64,000 bases of DNA from NCBI GenBank assembly GCA_019359495.1, contig JAHHHF010000085.1:1-64000 (forward strand). The letters run 5' to 3'. Of the stretch, positions 26,652-35,145 are shown piece by piece. The notes beneath the pieces were generated by a model. That model was given only the letters and a program-made list of their open reading frames with translations. It was not told the DNA's origin and searched no databases. Positions within the stretch are counted from its first letter, which is position 1; each line of letters starts with the position of its first letter. Origin of the DNA: Goleter apudmare HA4340-LM2 (GTDB taxonomy: Bacteria > Cyanobacteriota > Cyanobacteriia > Cyanobacteriales > Nostocaceae). The position numbers and the translations under genes were made by a program.

Positions 26652-26682
26652 AACTCCCGGTTCGCTTATTTTTTAGGGAGTT
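26652..26682 (+). terminator. Hairpin after the SucD-like gene
   Basis: AACTCCC (26652-26658) pairs with GGGAGTT (26676-26682), with a T-rich loop. It lies about 50 bases beyond the stop. It is a weak terminator candidate because the T-run is inside the loop. Confidence 0.35.
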
Positions 26683-26689
26683 AGGAAAA

Positions 26690-26845
26690 ATGGGCAGTAA
26701 TAAGTACATCATTCCTCTTCAAATTCTTTCCAGGGTATTAAATCAGTCATCATCACCCAATGATTATCTGATAATAACTTGCCCTCGAACGGCAGTTCAA
26801 AGTTTTATGGTGGGATTGGAGTTGATTCTGATTTTCAGTACATAG
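26690..26845 (+). CDS. Possible 51-residue peptide
   Basis: An ATG preceded by TAGGAAAA opens a 51-codon frame (MGSNKYIIPLQILSRVLNQ, then a Ser-rich linker and a hydrophobic C-terminus). The ribosome-binding site is reasonable and the frame sits in an otherwise empty 600-base spacer. I do not recognise it. It could be chance or the remnant of a longer gene. Confidence 0.22.
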   Translation: MGSNKYIIPLQILSRVLNQSSSPNDYLIITCPRTAVQSFMVGLELILIFST

Positions 26846-27230
26846 TGATTTCAGATACACCGTGTCCAGACTGACCACTGTGATGCAAGGATTTTGGGCT
26901 ATTTTACCTTCTTTCCTTGCGCCTGAATATACTTATTTGCTTTGATAATCTAGAGATTGTCTCCTTTTCTTTCTTTTTCAGCAAGCCCTAAGTAAAAGAT
27001 CCTGGTATAGCTTTAGAGGTTATTAGCCGTCGCTGACCAGGAACGTTATTGAGAATTTGACTAGAAGGGGTTAGGGGATGAGGGCAAAATTCTCGGCATG
27101 AATCAATCCGTATGCCTAACTCATTCAAGTGCATAAGAGTAATAAGCGATACAGATAGGGTTGCAATAATCTGTCATAAATGATAATAGTTTGCAATAAC
27201 TTGAATCGTTGAATGTAGGCAGGTAGTGCT
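26846..27230. other. Spacer upstream of the AraC regulator
   Basis: Apart from the operator candidate at 27161-27199 I see no gene or repeat element here. The composition changes at its right edge, where the GC-rich AraC gene begins. Confidence 0.4.
27161..27199 (+). promoter_or_regulatory. Candidate operator in front of the AraC regulator
   Basis: The 9-mer TTGCAATAA occurs at 27161-27169 and 27191-27199, exactly 30 bases apart (about three helical turns). TGATAATA lies between, recalling half of a Fur box. Direct repeats at this spacing are typical of AraC-family binding, so autoregulation and iron control are plausible. Inference only. Confidence 0.35.
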
Positions 27231-28229
27231 ATGGTTTCCGTCTCGCCGCCAGTTTGGCAACGTTTCCCTAAGCCTGATCTGGAGGAATGGATTTACACCG
27301 ACCCCCTTGACCCTTTAGATGCCACCGAAATCACCTCGACCAAGATGGAACAGTCAGCAGTGCGGACGATATTGCTCCGGCAGGGATTGGAGTTGCAGGT
27401 TGTTGAGATGCCGTTCTCGCAGGAGTCTTCGAGGGGCATAGCGGAAGATGTAGACGATGGTGTAGAGTTTCATTTTCACATCCAGGGACAGCATGACGAT
27501 GAGCTGACCGAGGTGGGCGATCGCGAATTTTGTATCTGGGGCAGTGGTCTATTCCCGAAGCGCCGGAAGTATGCGCCGGAGCAGCAAGCCCTAGAGGTAT
27601 CGCTGTGGGTCGAGGGGGAGGTGTTGCGATCAATGTTGCTGAATGAGTCGGGGGAGTTGCCCAGGGAAGTGGCGCATTGGCTGCGGTCAGAGGATGAGTT
27701 GTGCTATGCGCGAGTGGGCAAGGTGACACCGGCGCTGGAGCGGGTGCTGTGGGAGATTGTGCGGTGTCCCTGGCAGGGAATGCAAAAGCGCCTGTTTTTG
27801 GAGAGCCGGGCGTTGGAGTTGTTGAGTTTGATGATGGGGTGGGAGCAGGCAATTCAGGGACACAAAGCGATACAAAAGCTGCCTGCGGGAACGCGGGAGC
27901 GGCTGCACTATGCGCGGGAGTTGCTGTTGCAAAATCTGCATGAGCCGTTGACTCTAGAGCAGTTGGCGCAGCGATCGCAGATTAGTGAGTGTACGTTGAA
28001 GCAGGGGTTTAAGCAGGAATTTGGCAGGACGGTGTTTGATTATTTGTTGGATTATCGATTGGAACAGGCGCGAGAAATGCTGGAGCGGGGCACGATGCAG
28101 GTCGCAGAGGTGATGGCCTCTGTGGGACTAAAAAACCGCAGCTATTTTGCAGCCGCGTTTCGGCAAAAGTTTGGGCAAAACCCCAAGCAATATCAGCAGC
28201 AGTTTTGGCATTTTCAGAAAAAAGACTAA
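27231..28229 (+). CDS. AraC-family transcriptional regulator (PchR-like)
   Basis: A 332-residue regulator. The N-terminal sensor half contains the HFHIQGQHDDEL segment typical of siderophore-responsive PchR-type proteins. The C-terminal AraC DNA-binding domain (about 233-328) has two helix-turn-helix units, LEQLAQRSQISECTLKQGF and VAEVMASVGLKNRSYFAAAF, ending FGQNPKQYQQQF. PchR-type regulators bind a ferric siderophore and activate uptake genes, which fits the TonB receptor directly downstream. The gene is noticeably more GC-rich than its neighbours, a possible sign of transfer. Start at ATG 27231. Confidence 0.92.
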   Translation: MVSVSPPVWQRFPKPDLEEWIYTDPLDPLDATEITSTKMEQSAVRTILLRQGLELQVVEMPFSQESSRGIAEDVDDGVEFHFHIQGQHDDELTEVGDREFCIWGSGLFPKRRKYAPEQQALEVSLWVEGEVLRSMLLNESGELPREVAHWLRSEDELCYARVGKVTPALERVLWEIVRCPWQGMQKRLFLESRALELLSLMMGWEQAIQGHKAIQKLPAGTRERLHYARELLLQNLHEPLTLEQLAQRSQISECTLKQGFKQEFGRTVFDYLLDYRLEQAREMLERGTMQVAEVMASVGLKNRSYFAAAFRQKFGQNPKQYQQQFWHFQKKD

Positions 28230-28334
28230 GGAGGGGTGAGGGCTGACAGCTAAAATCTAATGGGGTATCTCTACTTAGGAATTGGAGTACTAGGGGACTT
28301 GCTGAGAAATAAAGTCCCTCGCTGCGGGGTATGT

Positions 28335-28390
28335 GGGTTTCGACTCCGCTCAACCCACGGGCGATCGAGGGCTGAGCGGAGTCGAAGCCC
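28335..28390. repeat. Long inverted repeat
   Basis: 18-base arms (GGGTTTCGACTCCGCTCA at 28335-28352 and its complement at 28373-28390, one mismatch) around a 20-base loop containing CGATCG. The TTCGACTCCGCTCA core is a frequent cyanobacterial intergenic motif. It may terminate the araC transcript. Confidence 0.65.
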
Positions 28391-28414
28391 GGTACTTTAT
28401 AAGAATGCATTTCC

Positions 28415-28545
28415 CTAGTGAGTGTTTAGAGCTTTTTCGATTGACTGAAACTGAGAGAGCAACCAGGCGCTGACTTTGCCATGATTGGTTTGACGGCTGC
28501 GCCGAAACGCTGCTTCGAGCAACGCAATGTCTAGTTCTGGCAAAA
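28415..28545 (-). pseudogene. Possible C-terminal protein remnant
   Basis: One minus-strand frame reads LPELDIALLEAAFRRSRQ, continues through HGKVSAWLLSQFQSIEKAL and ends at a stop at 28415-28417. The amphipathic pattern looks protein-like, but there is no start and the frame closes just upstream. Family not recognised; chance cannot be excluded. Confidence 0.25.
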
Positions 28546-28782
28546 CGAAAGACTGGGTAGTTCGCAGGCAGCCAAGTGTCTGTTTGGAGTAGAGTTTGCA
28601 GCTGGCTCATTGCAGATGCAGAGAGTCTTTTACAGATAAGCCTACCACATCAAAAAATTTGGCTCCGGCTAGCGTTCAAAAAAATTGCCGTCTGACGTTC
28701 TTTTGGCTTTCCTGAGCCACCGCAAACCTGATATATCTTCTGAGACTAGTTCTCAAGAGCGTTGAATGGTGTGGAGGCGATG

Positions 28783-31347
28783 ATGAAATATTGGCAGTTG
28801 GCTGGATGGGCTGTAGTAGTTGCGATCGCTGGCGGTATGGGCATGAGGGATGGTGCGATCGCGCTGGAAATATCGCCCTCACTCCAACCTGCCCTTGATC
28901 AAGAGAAAGCAGCAATCCCACGTTTGAGCGAATTGCAGCAACCTGCCACAACGGTGAAAGAATGGATGGCGCAATTGGAAGCGGCAACGGTGCAGGTGAC
29001 AAATGTGCGAGTGGAACGCACTGACGCTGGACTCGATATCACCTTGGAAACTGCTGAAGGCAAACTCTTGCAGGTGGATGCCACACAGTTTCGCAGCGAG
29101 GGCAACAGCCTCGTTGCCGAGATTCCCAGTGCGGTGTTGGCATTGCCTCAAGGACAGGCATTTGTCGCAGAGAACCCAACCGCAGACATTGCCACGGTGC
29201 AAGTGGTACAGCAGGATGGCGATCGCATTCGGGTTAGTGTCACAGGCAACAATGCCCTACCTCAAACCGAGGTGACGCTGAGAACAGGCAACCTTGCCTA
29301 CAGCCTCAACCCAGAAGCGGACGAACCGGATGTGGAACTTGTGGTGACAGGAGAGCGAGATGGGTATCGCGTACCCAACACCAGTGTAGGCACCCGCACC
29401 GACACCCCCCTACGCGACATTCCCCAAACGATTCGAGTCATCCCCCAAGAAGTCCTGCGTGACCAAAACGTCACTCGCCTGGAAGAAGCCCTGAGAAACG
29501 TCCCTGGGGTAACTACAAACACCTCTTCACTCTACTGGGCTAACCTTTTCAACCTTCGAGGCTTTACAGCCGATCAAAGCAATTTTCTCAGAAACGGATT
29601 GAGAGACCCACTTGGAATATATGCAGGTGCAACCGACTTCTCTAATGTCGAAAGGGTCGAAGTGCTCTCAGGCCCAGCTTCCGTTCTTTACGGGAATGCT
29701 GCTCCAGGTGGAACCATTAACGTGGTGACGAAACAACCTCTGCAAGATCCTTTCTATGCTCTCGATGCCACCATTGGTAACTATGACTTTTATCGAGGTG
29801 GGTTTGATTTATCTGGACCACTCAATGACTCCAAAACGGTTCTCTATCGCCTAGATGCATCCTATTTAAATCGGGGCAGCTTCATTGAGTTTTATGAAAA
29901 CGAACAATTTACTGTTTCGCCAACCGTAAGTTTCGCAATTGGTCAACGCACGCTTCTAACGCTGGAAGGACAATATGCAGATTCAAGCTCTGTCCCTTAT
30001 TTTGGTATACCCGCCGTTGGCACCGTGCTCCCTAACCCAAATGGACCCATATCGCGTAATCGTTTGGCTACAGATCCTGATGCTCGTCTCGATTCAGTGT
30101 TCGGCAGGCTCGGATATCGATTAGAACATCAATTTAGTGACAACTGGTCGCTACAGAGTGCGTTTAAGGTAGGTTTATTTTCAGAAGAGGCTAATGAAAG
30201 ATACTTTATTCGTACAAGCCTTAATCCCGACAATCGAACTCTAGAAGGTGTAAACTCTACTTCTTCTGCCAATACTGAGACTTATGACTTAACAACAGAT
30301 TTAATTGGCGAATTTTCGACCGGATCAATCGATCACCAGTTAGTTTTTGGGTTATCTTTAAGTAGGTTAAGTCTTAGAGGCCAAGGCAGGTTTGGAAATG
30401 CTGAACCACTCGATTTGTTTGACCCAAATTATGGGCAGCGCGGTAGAAGTGAATCGATTTTTGTTCCTAGTCAGAATTTTCTTAATACAAGGGGTTCATT
30501 AGGCATTTACGTCCAGGATTTAGTGACGCTGACAGATAATTTGAAGTTGTTACTAGGTGGGCGATTTGATATCTTCGAGCAGACAGACCGAAATTTTTTA
30601 GATGGCACAGAACAAGACCTGTCAGGTGATGCCTTTAGTCCCCGTTTAGGTATTGTCTATCAGCCTATCGAGCCGATTTCACTCTATGCCAGCTACAGCA
30701 GGTCGTTCAGTCCAGCACTTGGCACTGCCTTTGATGGAAGCCAATTTCAGCCTGAACGGGGTACTCAGTATGAGATTGGAGTCAAGGCAGACTTAAGTGA
30801 GCGATTGTCTGCAACTCTAGCTTTTTACGACTTGACCCGCTCCAATGTTTTAACCGATGATACTAGACCTGGCGTCCCACCAGGCTTTTCAATTCAAACT
30901 GGAGAACAGCGCAGCCGGGGCGTTGAACTCACCGCTCAAGGGGAGATTTTGCCAGGATGGAACATTATTGCGGGGTATGCTTACACCGATGCGCGAATTA
31001 CCCAAGACAACACCCTGCCTGAAGGGAATCGCTTGAGAAACATTCCTGAAAATGCTATCAACCTATGGACAACCTATAAAATCCAATCAGGAGATTTGCA
31101 AGGCTTAGGGTTTGGGCTGGGGTTATTCTTTGCAGGAGAGCGGCAAGGCGATTTAGGCAACACGTTCCAACTTCCAAGCTACTGGCGAACAGATGCAGCC
31201 ATTTTCTACAATCGCGATCGGTTTCGCGCTGCCCTCAATTTTAGAAACCTATTTAACGTAGATTATTTTGACAGTGCTTCAAGTAGATTGCGAGTTTATC
31301 CTGGAGAGCCACTCACAGTTCAGGGTACGATTTCATGGGAGTTTTAA
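28783..31347 (+). CDS. TonB-dependent siderophore receptor with AMIN domain
   Basis: An outer-membrane receptor of about 854 residues that imports ferric siderophores using TonB energy. The N-terminus is a signal peptide (MKYWQLAGWAVVVAIAGG). An AMIN-type domain follows (roughly 60-160: VTNVRVERTDAGLDITLET and FVAENPTADIATVQVVQ), then a TonB-box-like ELVVTGER, the plug (DIPQTIRVIPQEVLRDQ, NVPGVT, VLYGNAAPGGTINVVTK) and a 22-strand barrel ending in Phe (TISWEF). The AMIN domain is a cyanobacterial trait of these receptors. ATG at 28783 is preferred because GGAGG lies 5 bases before it; the frame opens with a TTG. It overlaps the binding-protein gene by 13 bases. Confidence 0.95.
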   Translation: MKYWQLAGWAVVVAIAGGMGMRDGAIALEISPSLQPALDQEKAAIPRLSELQQPATTVKEWMAQLEAATVQVTNVRVERTDAGLDITLETAEGKLLQVDATQFRSEGNSLVAEIPSAVLALPQGQAFVAENPTADIATVQVVQQDGDRIRVSVTGNNALPQTEVTLRTGNLAYSLNPEADEPDVELVVTGERDGYRVPNTSVGTRTDTPLRDIPQTIRVIPQEVLRDQNVTRLEEALRNVPGVTTNTSSLYWANLFNLRGFTADQSNFLRNGLRDPLGIYAGATDFSNVERVEVLSGPASVLYGNAAPGGTINVVTKQPLQDPFYALDATIGNYDFYRGGFDLSGPLNDSKTVLYRLDASYLNRGSFIEFYENEQFTVSPTVSFAIGQRTLLTLEGQYADSSSVPYFGIPAVGTVLPNPNGPISRNRLATDPDARLDSVFGRLGYRLEHQFSDNWSLQSAFKVGLFSEEANERYFIRTSLNPDNRTLEGVNSTSSANTETYDLTTDLIGEFSTGSIDHQLVFGLSLSRLSLRGQGRFGNAEPLDLFDPNYGQRGRSESIFVPSQNFLNTRGSLGIYVQDLVTLTDNLKLLLGGRFDIFEQTDRNFLDGTEQDLSGDAFSPRLGIVYQPIEPISLYASYSRSFSPALGTAFDGSQFQPERGTQYEIGVKADLSERLSATLAFYDLTRSNVLTDDTRPGVPPGFSIQTGEQRSRGVELTAQGEILPGWNIIAGYAYTDARITQDNTLPEGNRLRNIPENAINLWTTYKIQSGDLQGLGFGLGLFFAGERQGDLGNTFQLPSYWRTDAAIFYNRDRFRAALNFRNLFNVDYFDSASSRLRVYPGEPLTVQGTISWEF

Positions 31348-32348
31348 GGAAAGCTGCCCCAGTGAAAATATTGCAAAGCCGGACTATTTACCTGCTTTTA
31401 CTGGGAATCTTAATTTTTTCAGTCGTTTCGGCTTGTGCTAGAAACGTTAATCACACTACCCAACATTCAGAGCAAGCAGCTTCAGAGTGCCGAGTTGTGC
31501 AGCATCTTGCAGGAGAAACTTGTGTTCCCAACAATCCCAAGCGGGTTGTCACCATTGCTTCTATGACTCTGGGTAATGCACTTATTCTTGGCATAAAGCC
31601 AGTTGCCAGCACCTCTGGTCAACCAGAAGATTTAAATTCAACTTATCTAAGCAATCAAAATTATTTAGGAAACAGAGTGTCCGGCGTAAAAAATATAGGC
31701 AAAACATATATGCCCAGCCTAGAAGCAATAAAGCTACTTAATCCTGACCTGATTTTAAGTTGGCAATATACACGCGATATTTATCCTTTGCTTTCTCAAA
31801 TTAGTCCTACTATCTTGGCTCCTTGGCAAGGTCCACCCTCTTGGAGAGAAAATTTTAACTTCATGGCTGAGGCGCTAGGAAAGCAAGAAGTTGCACAACA
31901 GGCCTGGAATCACTATTATCAGCGCGTCGAGAAACTAAAAATAGCACTAGGCGATCAATACCGAGACAAAAAAATCTCTATAACTGCTTTCAGTGGCGAA
32001 ATAACCGCTGCCCTTGTCAAAAACTCTTTTTCAGGTTCCATTCTGGAGGACGTTGGATTACACCGTCCGAAAGCGCAAGATATTGTCACAGATACTAGCG
32101 ATATTCAAAATATCTCAGAGGAAACACTCGAAGAAATAGATGGGGATATTTTATTTGTTTTAACTTATGACAGTAGAGACAAAAGTCAATTTGAGGCAAT
32201 GCAACAAAAGCCGCTCTGGAAGAAGCTCAAAGCTGTTCAGCAAGGTCGAGCTTATCCTGTCAATAGTAGTTTTTGGGGTGGGAACAACTTGCTTGCTGCT
32301 GATGCTGTGATAGATGATCTTTACAAGTATCTCGTTAATACACCCTAA
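31335..32348 (+). CDS. Ferric-siderophore substrate-binding lipoprotein (FecB/FhuD-like)
   Basis: A 337-residue periplasmic binding protein for ABC iron-siderophore import. A signal peptide ends in a lipobox VSAC, so the protein is lipid-anchored. The class III binding fold is visible: PKRVVTIASMTLGNALILG, IGKTYMPSLEAIKLLNPDLI and NSSFWGGNNLLAADAVIDDL. It starts inside the end of the receptor gene (ATG 31335), suggesting translational coupling. GTG 31362 (AAGGA upstream) is a good alternative giving MKILQSRTIY. No permease or ATPase genes follow; the next genes are unrelated Uma2 copies. Confidence 0.92.
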   Translation: MGVLRKAAPVKILQSRTIYLLLLGILIFSVVSACARNVNHTTQHSEQAASECRVVQHLAGETCVPNNPKRVVTIASMTLGNALILGIKPVASTSGQPEDLNSTYLSNQNYLGNRVSGVKNIGKTYMPSLEAIKLLNPDLILSWQYTRDIYPLLSQISPTILAPWQGPPSWRENFNFMAEALGKQEVAQQAWNHYYQRVEKLKIALGDQYRDKKISITAFSGEITAALVKNSFSGSILEDVGLHRPKAQDIVTDTSDIQNISEETLEEIDGDILFVLTYDSRDKSQFEAMQQKPLWKKLKAVQQGRAYPVNSSFWGGNNLLAADAVIDDLYKYLVNTP

Positions 32349-32599
32349 ACCTATGCCTAAACACACCCTCTTCGTCTGCTAATCCTGCCATCATTCTTCC
32401 GAAGAAAGACCCGAAGATCAACCCGCTGATGGTGTTCACATTCGTAAACCATCTCTGCAAGAGAATCATTGACTCAAACCCGTTCACTTTGCCGCCGCGC
32501 TCGTACTTCGCACACACTCCGCGATCGCCCAGATTTCCGCTTGTCAAACAGGTGAGCGATCGCGCTCTTGCAACGAAACGATCGCACTTCAGCTATCGT

Positions 32600-33370
32600 C
32601 TACTCTGGTAGCTGATTGGGGTCAATACCCTGCGATCGTAAATAGGCTTCCAACCGTTCCTTTGCCTGTCGCTCTTGTTGCTCTCGCTGCTCTGCTTGCT
32701 GCTCTCGCTGCTCTGCTTGCTCTTTTGCCTGTCGTTCTTGCTCTTCGGGCAGTGGAATCAATGCTCCATCTGCCGTAAACCAGCGTAATTGCCGTTCATG
32801 AATGCCTAACTCTAAACCCAATTGCTCACTGGGTAATCTGCCACTTGCGGTGGGAGCGATCGCACAATATGTTCCATCACTCAACCGAAATCCCGCAAAC
32901 TCCAGCGTCTGGGGATGGAACCAATAGTATTCTGGTAAGCGCCACACGTTCTGATATAGGTCTTTCTTCGTCGTGCGATCAACCTGTTGCGTCGAACTGG
33001 ATAGTAGCTCAATCACGACATGTGGATACTGACCGCCCTCTTCCCAAATTGTCCAGCTTTTGCGATCGCGCTTCTCGGCATCCATCACCACAAACACATC
33101 GGGTCCTCGGAAGTCGCGCTTCTTGGTTTGCTCGGCGCTGTAGTAGACGGTGAGGTTGCCGGAGATATAGAAATCATTGCGATCGCGCCACCAGTATTTG
33201 AGCAAGCGAATCAGTAGGTCGATTTGTTCGCGGTGTAAGTCGGTTTCCAAGGGCGGTTCATCGCTGTAGAGGTTGGTAGGAGGTGGGGTGTAGTCGTCAG
33301 GATAGTCCAACTCTGGGGTCAGTGTCTCAGGGGGTGGGGTTGTCGGGGGGGAAGCATCGAGTCGAACCAT
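32600..33370 (-). CDS. Uma2-family putative endonuclease (tandem copy 1)
   Basis: A 256-residue Uma2 (DUF820) protein. The PD-(D/E)xK-type core shows Asp in FRGPDVFVVMD and Glu in PHVVIELLSSST, then the conserved KKDLYQNVWRLPEYYWF segment. The C-terminus is a Gln/Glu/Arg coiled coil (about 208-245) built from repeated QERQAKE and EQREQQA units, ending RSQGIDPNQL. The family is hugely expanded in filamentous cyanobacteria and its function is unsettled. This copy is shorter by seven residues in the coiled coil than its neighbour. Confidence 0.9.
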   Translation of the reverse strand: MVRLDASPPTTPPPETLTPELDYPDDYTPPPTNLYSDEPPLETDLHREQIDLLIRLLKYWWRDRNDFYISGNLTVYYSAEQTKKRDFRGPDVFVVMDAEKRDRKSWTIWEEGGQYPHVVIELLSSSTQQVDRTTKKDLYQNVWRLPEYYWFHPQTLEFAGFRLSDGTYCAIAPTASGRLPSEQLGLELGIHERQLRWFTADGALIPLPEEQERQAKEQAEQREQQAEQREQQERQAKERLEAYLRSQGIDPNQLPE

Positions 33371-33532
33371 CTCTGAACAAGCTCCAATACGACTGTGCTT
33401 AGTTTAGCATTCCCGCACATCAGCCGACCGATGGCGATCGCACTTCGCACACACTCCGCGATCGCTCAGATTTCCACTTGGTAAACGAGCGATCGCGCTC
33501 TTGCATCGAAGCGATCGCACTTCAGCTATCGT

Positions 33533-34324
33533 CTACTCTGGTAGCTGATTGGGGTCAATACCCTGCGATCGTAAATAGGCTTCCAACCGTTCCTTTGCCT
33601 GTCGTTCTTGCTCCTTTGCCTGTCGCTCTTGTTGCTCTCGCTGCTCTGCTTGTTGCTCTCGCTGCTCTGCTTGCTCCTTTGCCTGTCGTTCTTGCTCTTC
33701 GGGCAGTGGAATCAATGCTCCATCTGCCGTAAACCAGCGTAATTGCCGTTCATGAATGCCTAACTCTAAACCCAATTGCTCACTGGGCAGTCTGCCACTT
33801 GCGGTGGGAGCGATCGCACAATATGTTCCATCACTCAACCGAAATCCCGCAAACTCCAGTGTCTGGGGATGGAACCAATAGTATTCTGGTAAGCGCCACA
33901 CGTTCTGATATAGGTCTTTCTTCGTCGTGCGATCAACCTGTTGCGTCGAACTGGATAGTAGCTCAATCACGACATGGGGATACTTGCCACCCTCTTCCCA
34001 AATCGTCCAACTCTGACGATCGCGCTTCTCGGTATCCATCACCACAAACACATCGGGTCCTCGGAAGTCTCGCTTCTTGGTTTGCTCGGCGCTGTAGTAG
34101 ACGGTGAGGTTGCCGGAGATATAGAAATCATTGCGATCGCGCCACCAGTATTTGAGCAAGCGAATCAGTAGGTCGATTTGTTCGCGGTGTAAGTCGGTTT
34201 CCAAGGGCGGTTCATCGCTGTAGAGGTTGGTAGGAGGTGGGGTGTAGTCGTCAGGATAGTCCAACTCTGGGGTCAGTGTCTCAGGGGGTGGGGTTGTCGG
34301 GGGGGAAGCATCGAGTCGAACCAT
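33533..34324 (-). CDS. Uma2-family putative endonuclease (tandem copy 2)
   Basis: A 263-residue near-identical paralogue of the gene just downstream. Differences seen are Ala/Thr, Lys/Gln and Gln/Lys swaps in the segment after FVVMD, plus one extra QERQAKE heptad in the C-terminal coiled coil. The nuclease-type residues (PD and IEL motifs) are intact in both. The ATG at 34324 and its upstream sequence are duplicated too, so both copies may be expressed in the same way. Confidence 0.9.
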   Translation of the reverse strand: MVRLDASPPTTPPPETLTPELDYPDDYTPPPTNLYSDEPPLETDLHREQIDLLIRLLKYWWRDRNDFYISGNLTVYYSAEQTKKRDFRGPDVFVVMDTEKRDRQSWTIWEEGGKYPHVVIELLSSSTQQVDRTTKKDLYQNVWRLPEYYWFHPQTLEFAGFRLSDGTYCAIAPTASGRLPSEQLGLELGIHERQLRWFTADGALIPLPEEQERQAKEQAEQREQQAEQREQQERQAKEQERQAKERLEAYLRSQGIDPNQLPE

Positions 34325-34492
34325 CTCTGAACAAGCTCCAATACGACTGTGCTTAGTTTAGCATTCCCGCACATCAGCCGACCGATGGCGATCGCGATTG
34401 CAAAGCATCTCTGCAAGAGCATCATTGACTCAAACACGTTCACTTTTCCACTGCGATTGTGCTTCGCACACACTCCGTGAACGCCCAGATTC

Positions 34493-34650
34493 TCACTTGG
34501 CAAACGGACGAGCGATCGCAAACCAGTCGCCTGTCCACTCTATTTTGCCAACCAAGCCTGCAAATCATCCAAACTCGTGAAATCTAGCACCGCCTCGCCC
34601 ATATCTTCTAGCAGTTCCAAAGACAGAGCTTCAACCCGCGTACCTAAGGG
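34493..34650 (-). pseudogene. DUF4351 C-terminal fragment
   Basis: The minus-strand frame reads GTRVEALSLELLEDMGEAV then LDFTSLDDLQAWLAK, matching the end of Rpn-family proteins such as the intact gene at 13554-14462 (LAEVLLDFSAVTDLATWLEQ). No nuclease domain or start remains. It is the relic of a deleted gene at the edge of the duplicated region. Confidence 0.7.
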
Positions 34651-34761
34651 TCAGCTATAGCCCTGTCAGGCATGGCTTCGCTAGCGCGTGCTGCATGAGA
34701 TGAGCCGCTCAGTATTGTGCTGTTTGGCGATCGCCATAGTGTCGTTATTGGTGCATAGGTG

Positions 34762-34946
34762 CTTAGCTCGACTTTATCCATTTTTACGAAGACCAAAACC
34801 CGACGCTCAAACCATTATGGGACAGTAGTTTTAGTTTTTGGACTTGAGTGCAAATCAGTGACATGGAAAAAGTATTTGCCAAAAAACCAGGATTTTTGCC
34901 GGATAAGGAAAGCCAAGTTCTTAATTTTGGATAAAGTCGAGCTAAG
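34762..34946. mobile_element. MITE-like element, family C
   Basis: Perfect 19-base terminal inverted repeats, CTTAGCTCGACTTTATCCA at 34762-34780 and its complement at 34928-34946, bound a 185-base AT-rich non-coding element. It lies inside the coding frame of an antitoxin gene and replaces its C-terminal part. There is no obvious target duplication. Confidence 0.78.
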
Positions 34947-35084
34947 ACAGTTTTCCGAGATTGTAAGGTTGCCAAATGTTCACGCAAGAGGCGTTTAATC
35001 AACTCAATACTGGTGGTTTTTTCTTTGGGAGAGAATCTCTATTAAATACTGTTCAGTCTCTTCATCTAGATTGATACTTAGCAT
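34947..35084 (-). pseudogene. Broken antitoxin-like gene (ribbon-helix-helix type)
   Basis: From an ATG at 35084, with AGGAG upstream, the frame reads MLSINLDEETEQYLIEILSQ. It then fails in a run of six A (around 35019-35026). Removing one A restores KTTSIELIKRLLREHLATLQ. The start (an N-terminal beta strand followed by helices) resembles small RHH/CopG-type antitoxins that precede PIN toxins. The rest is cut off by the MITE at 34946. The gene thus carries two disabling lesions and no toxin survives next to it. Confidence 0.65.
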
Positions 35085-35145
35085 ATAAGCTCCTGTAAGT
35101 TACTTAATTTCACCATTCCATTAGCAATGACTCATATTACTAACA

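Larger units (their letters stand above)
28230..28782. other. Spacer between the AraC regulator and the TonB receptor
   Basis: Holds a long inverted repeat (28335-28390) and a minus-strand protein remnant (28415-28545). At 28741-28755 TGAGA and TCTCA flank CTAGT in a perfect palindrome. It sits about 28 bases before the receptor start and could be a regulator site. Otherwise no gene seen. Confidence 0.4.
32504..34395. repeat. Tandem duplication covering two Uma2 genes and flanks
   Basis: Two head-to-tail units of about 935-955 bases (roughly 32504-33440 and 33441-34395), each with a Uma2 gene and its flanking HIP1-rich DNA. The two products differ by a few substitutions and one 7-residue insertion. 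A third, partial copy of the flank lies at about 34390-34510. The high identity indicates a recent event. Confidence 0.85.

Noticed and set aside
27331-27852. 173-residue minus-strand ORF opposite the AraC gene
   Set aside because: Ala/Pro/Thr-rich antisense shadow of a GC-rich gene with clear AraC motifs.
28741-28755. Fur box in front of the TonB receptor
   Set aside because: The TGAGA/TCTCA palindrome is real but does not match a Fur consensus well enough to be called.
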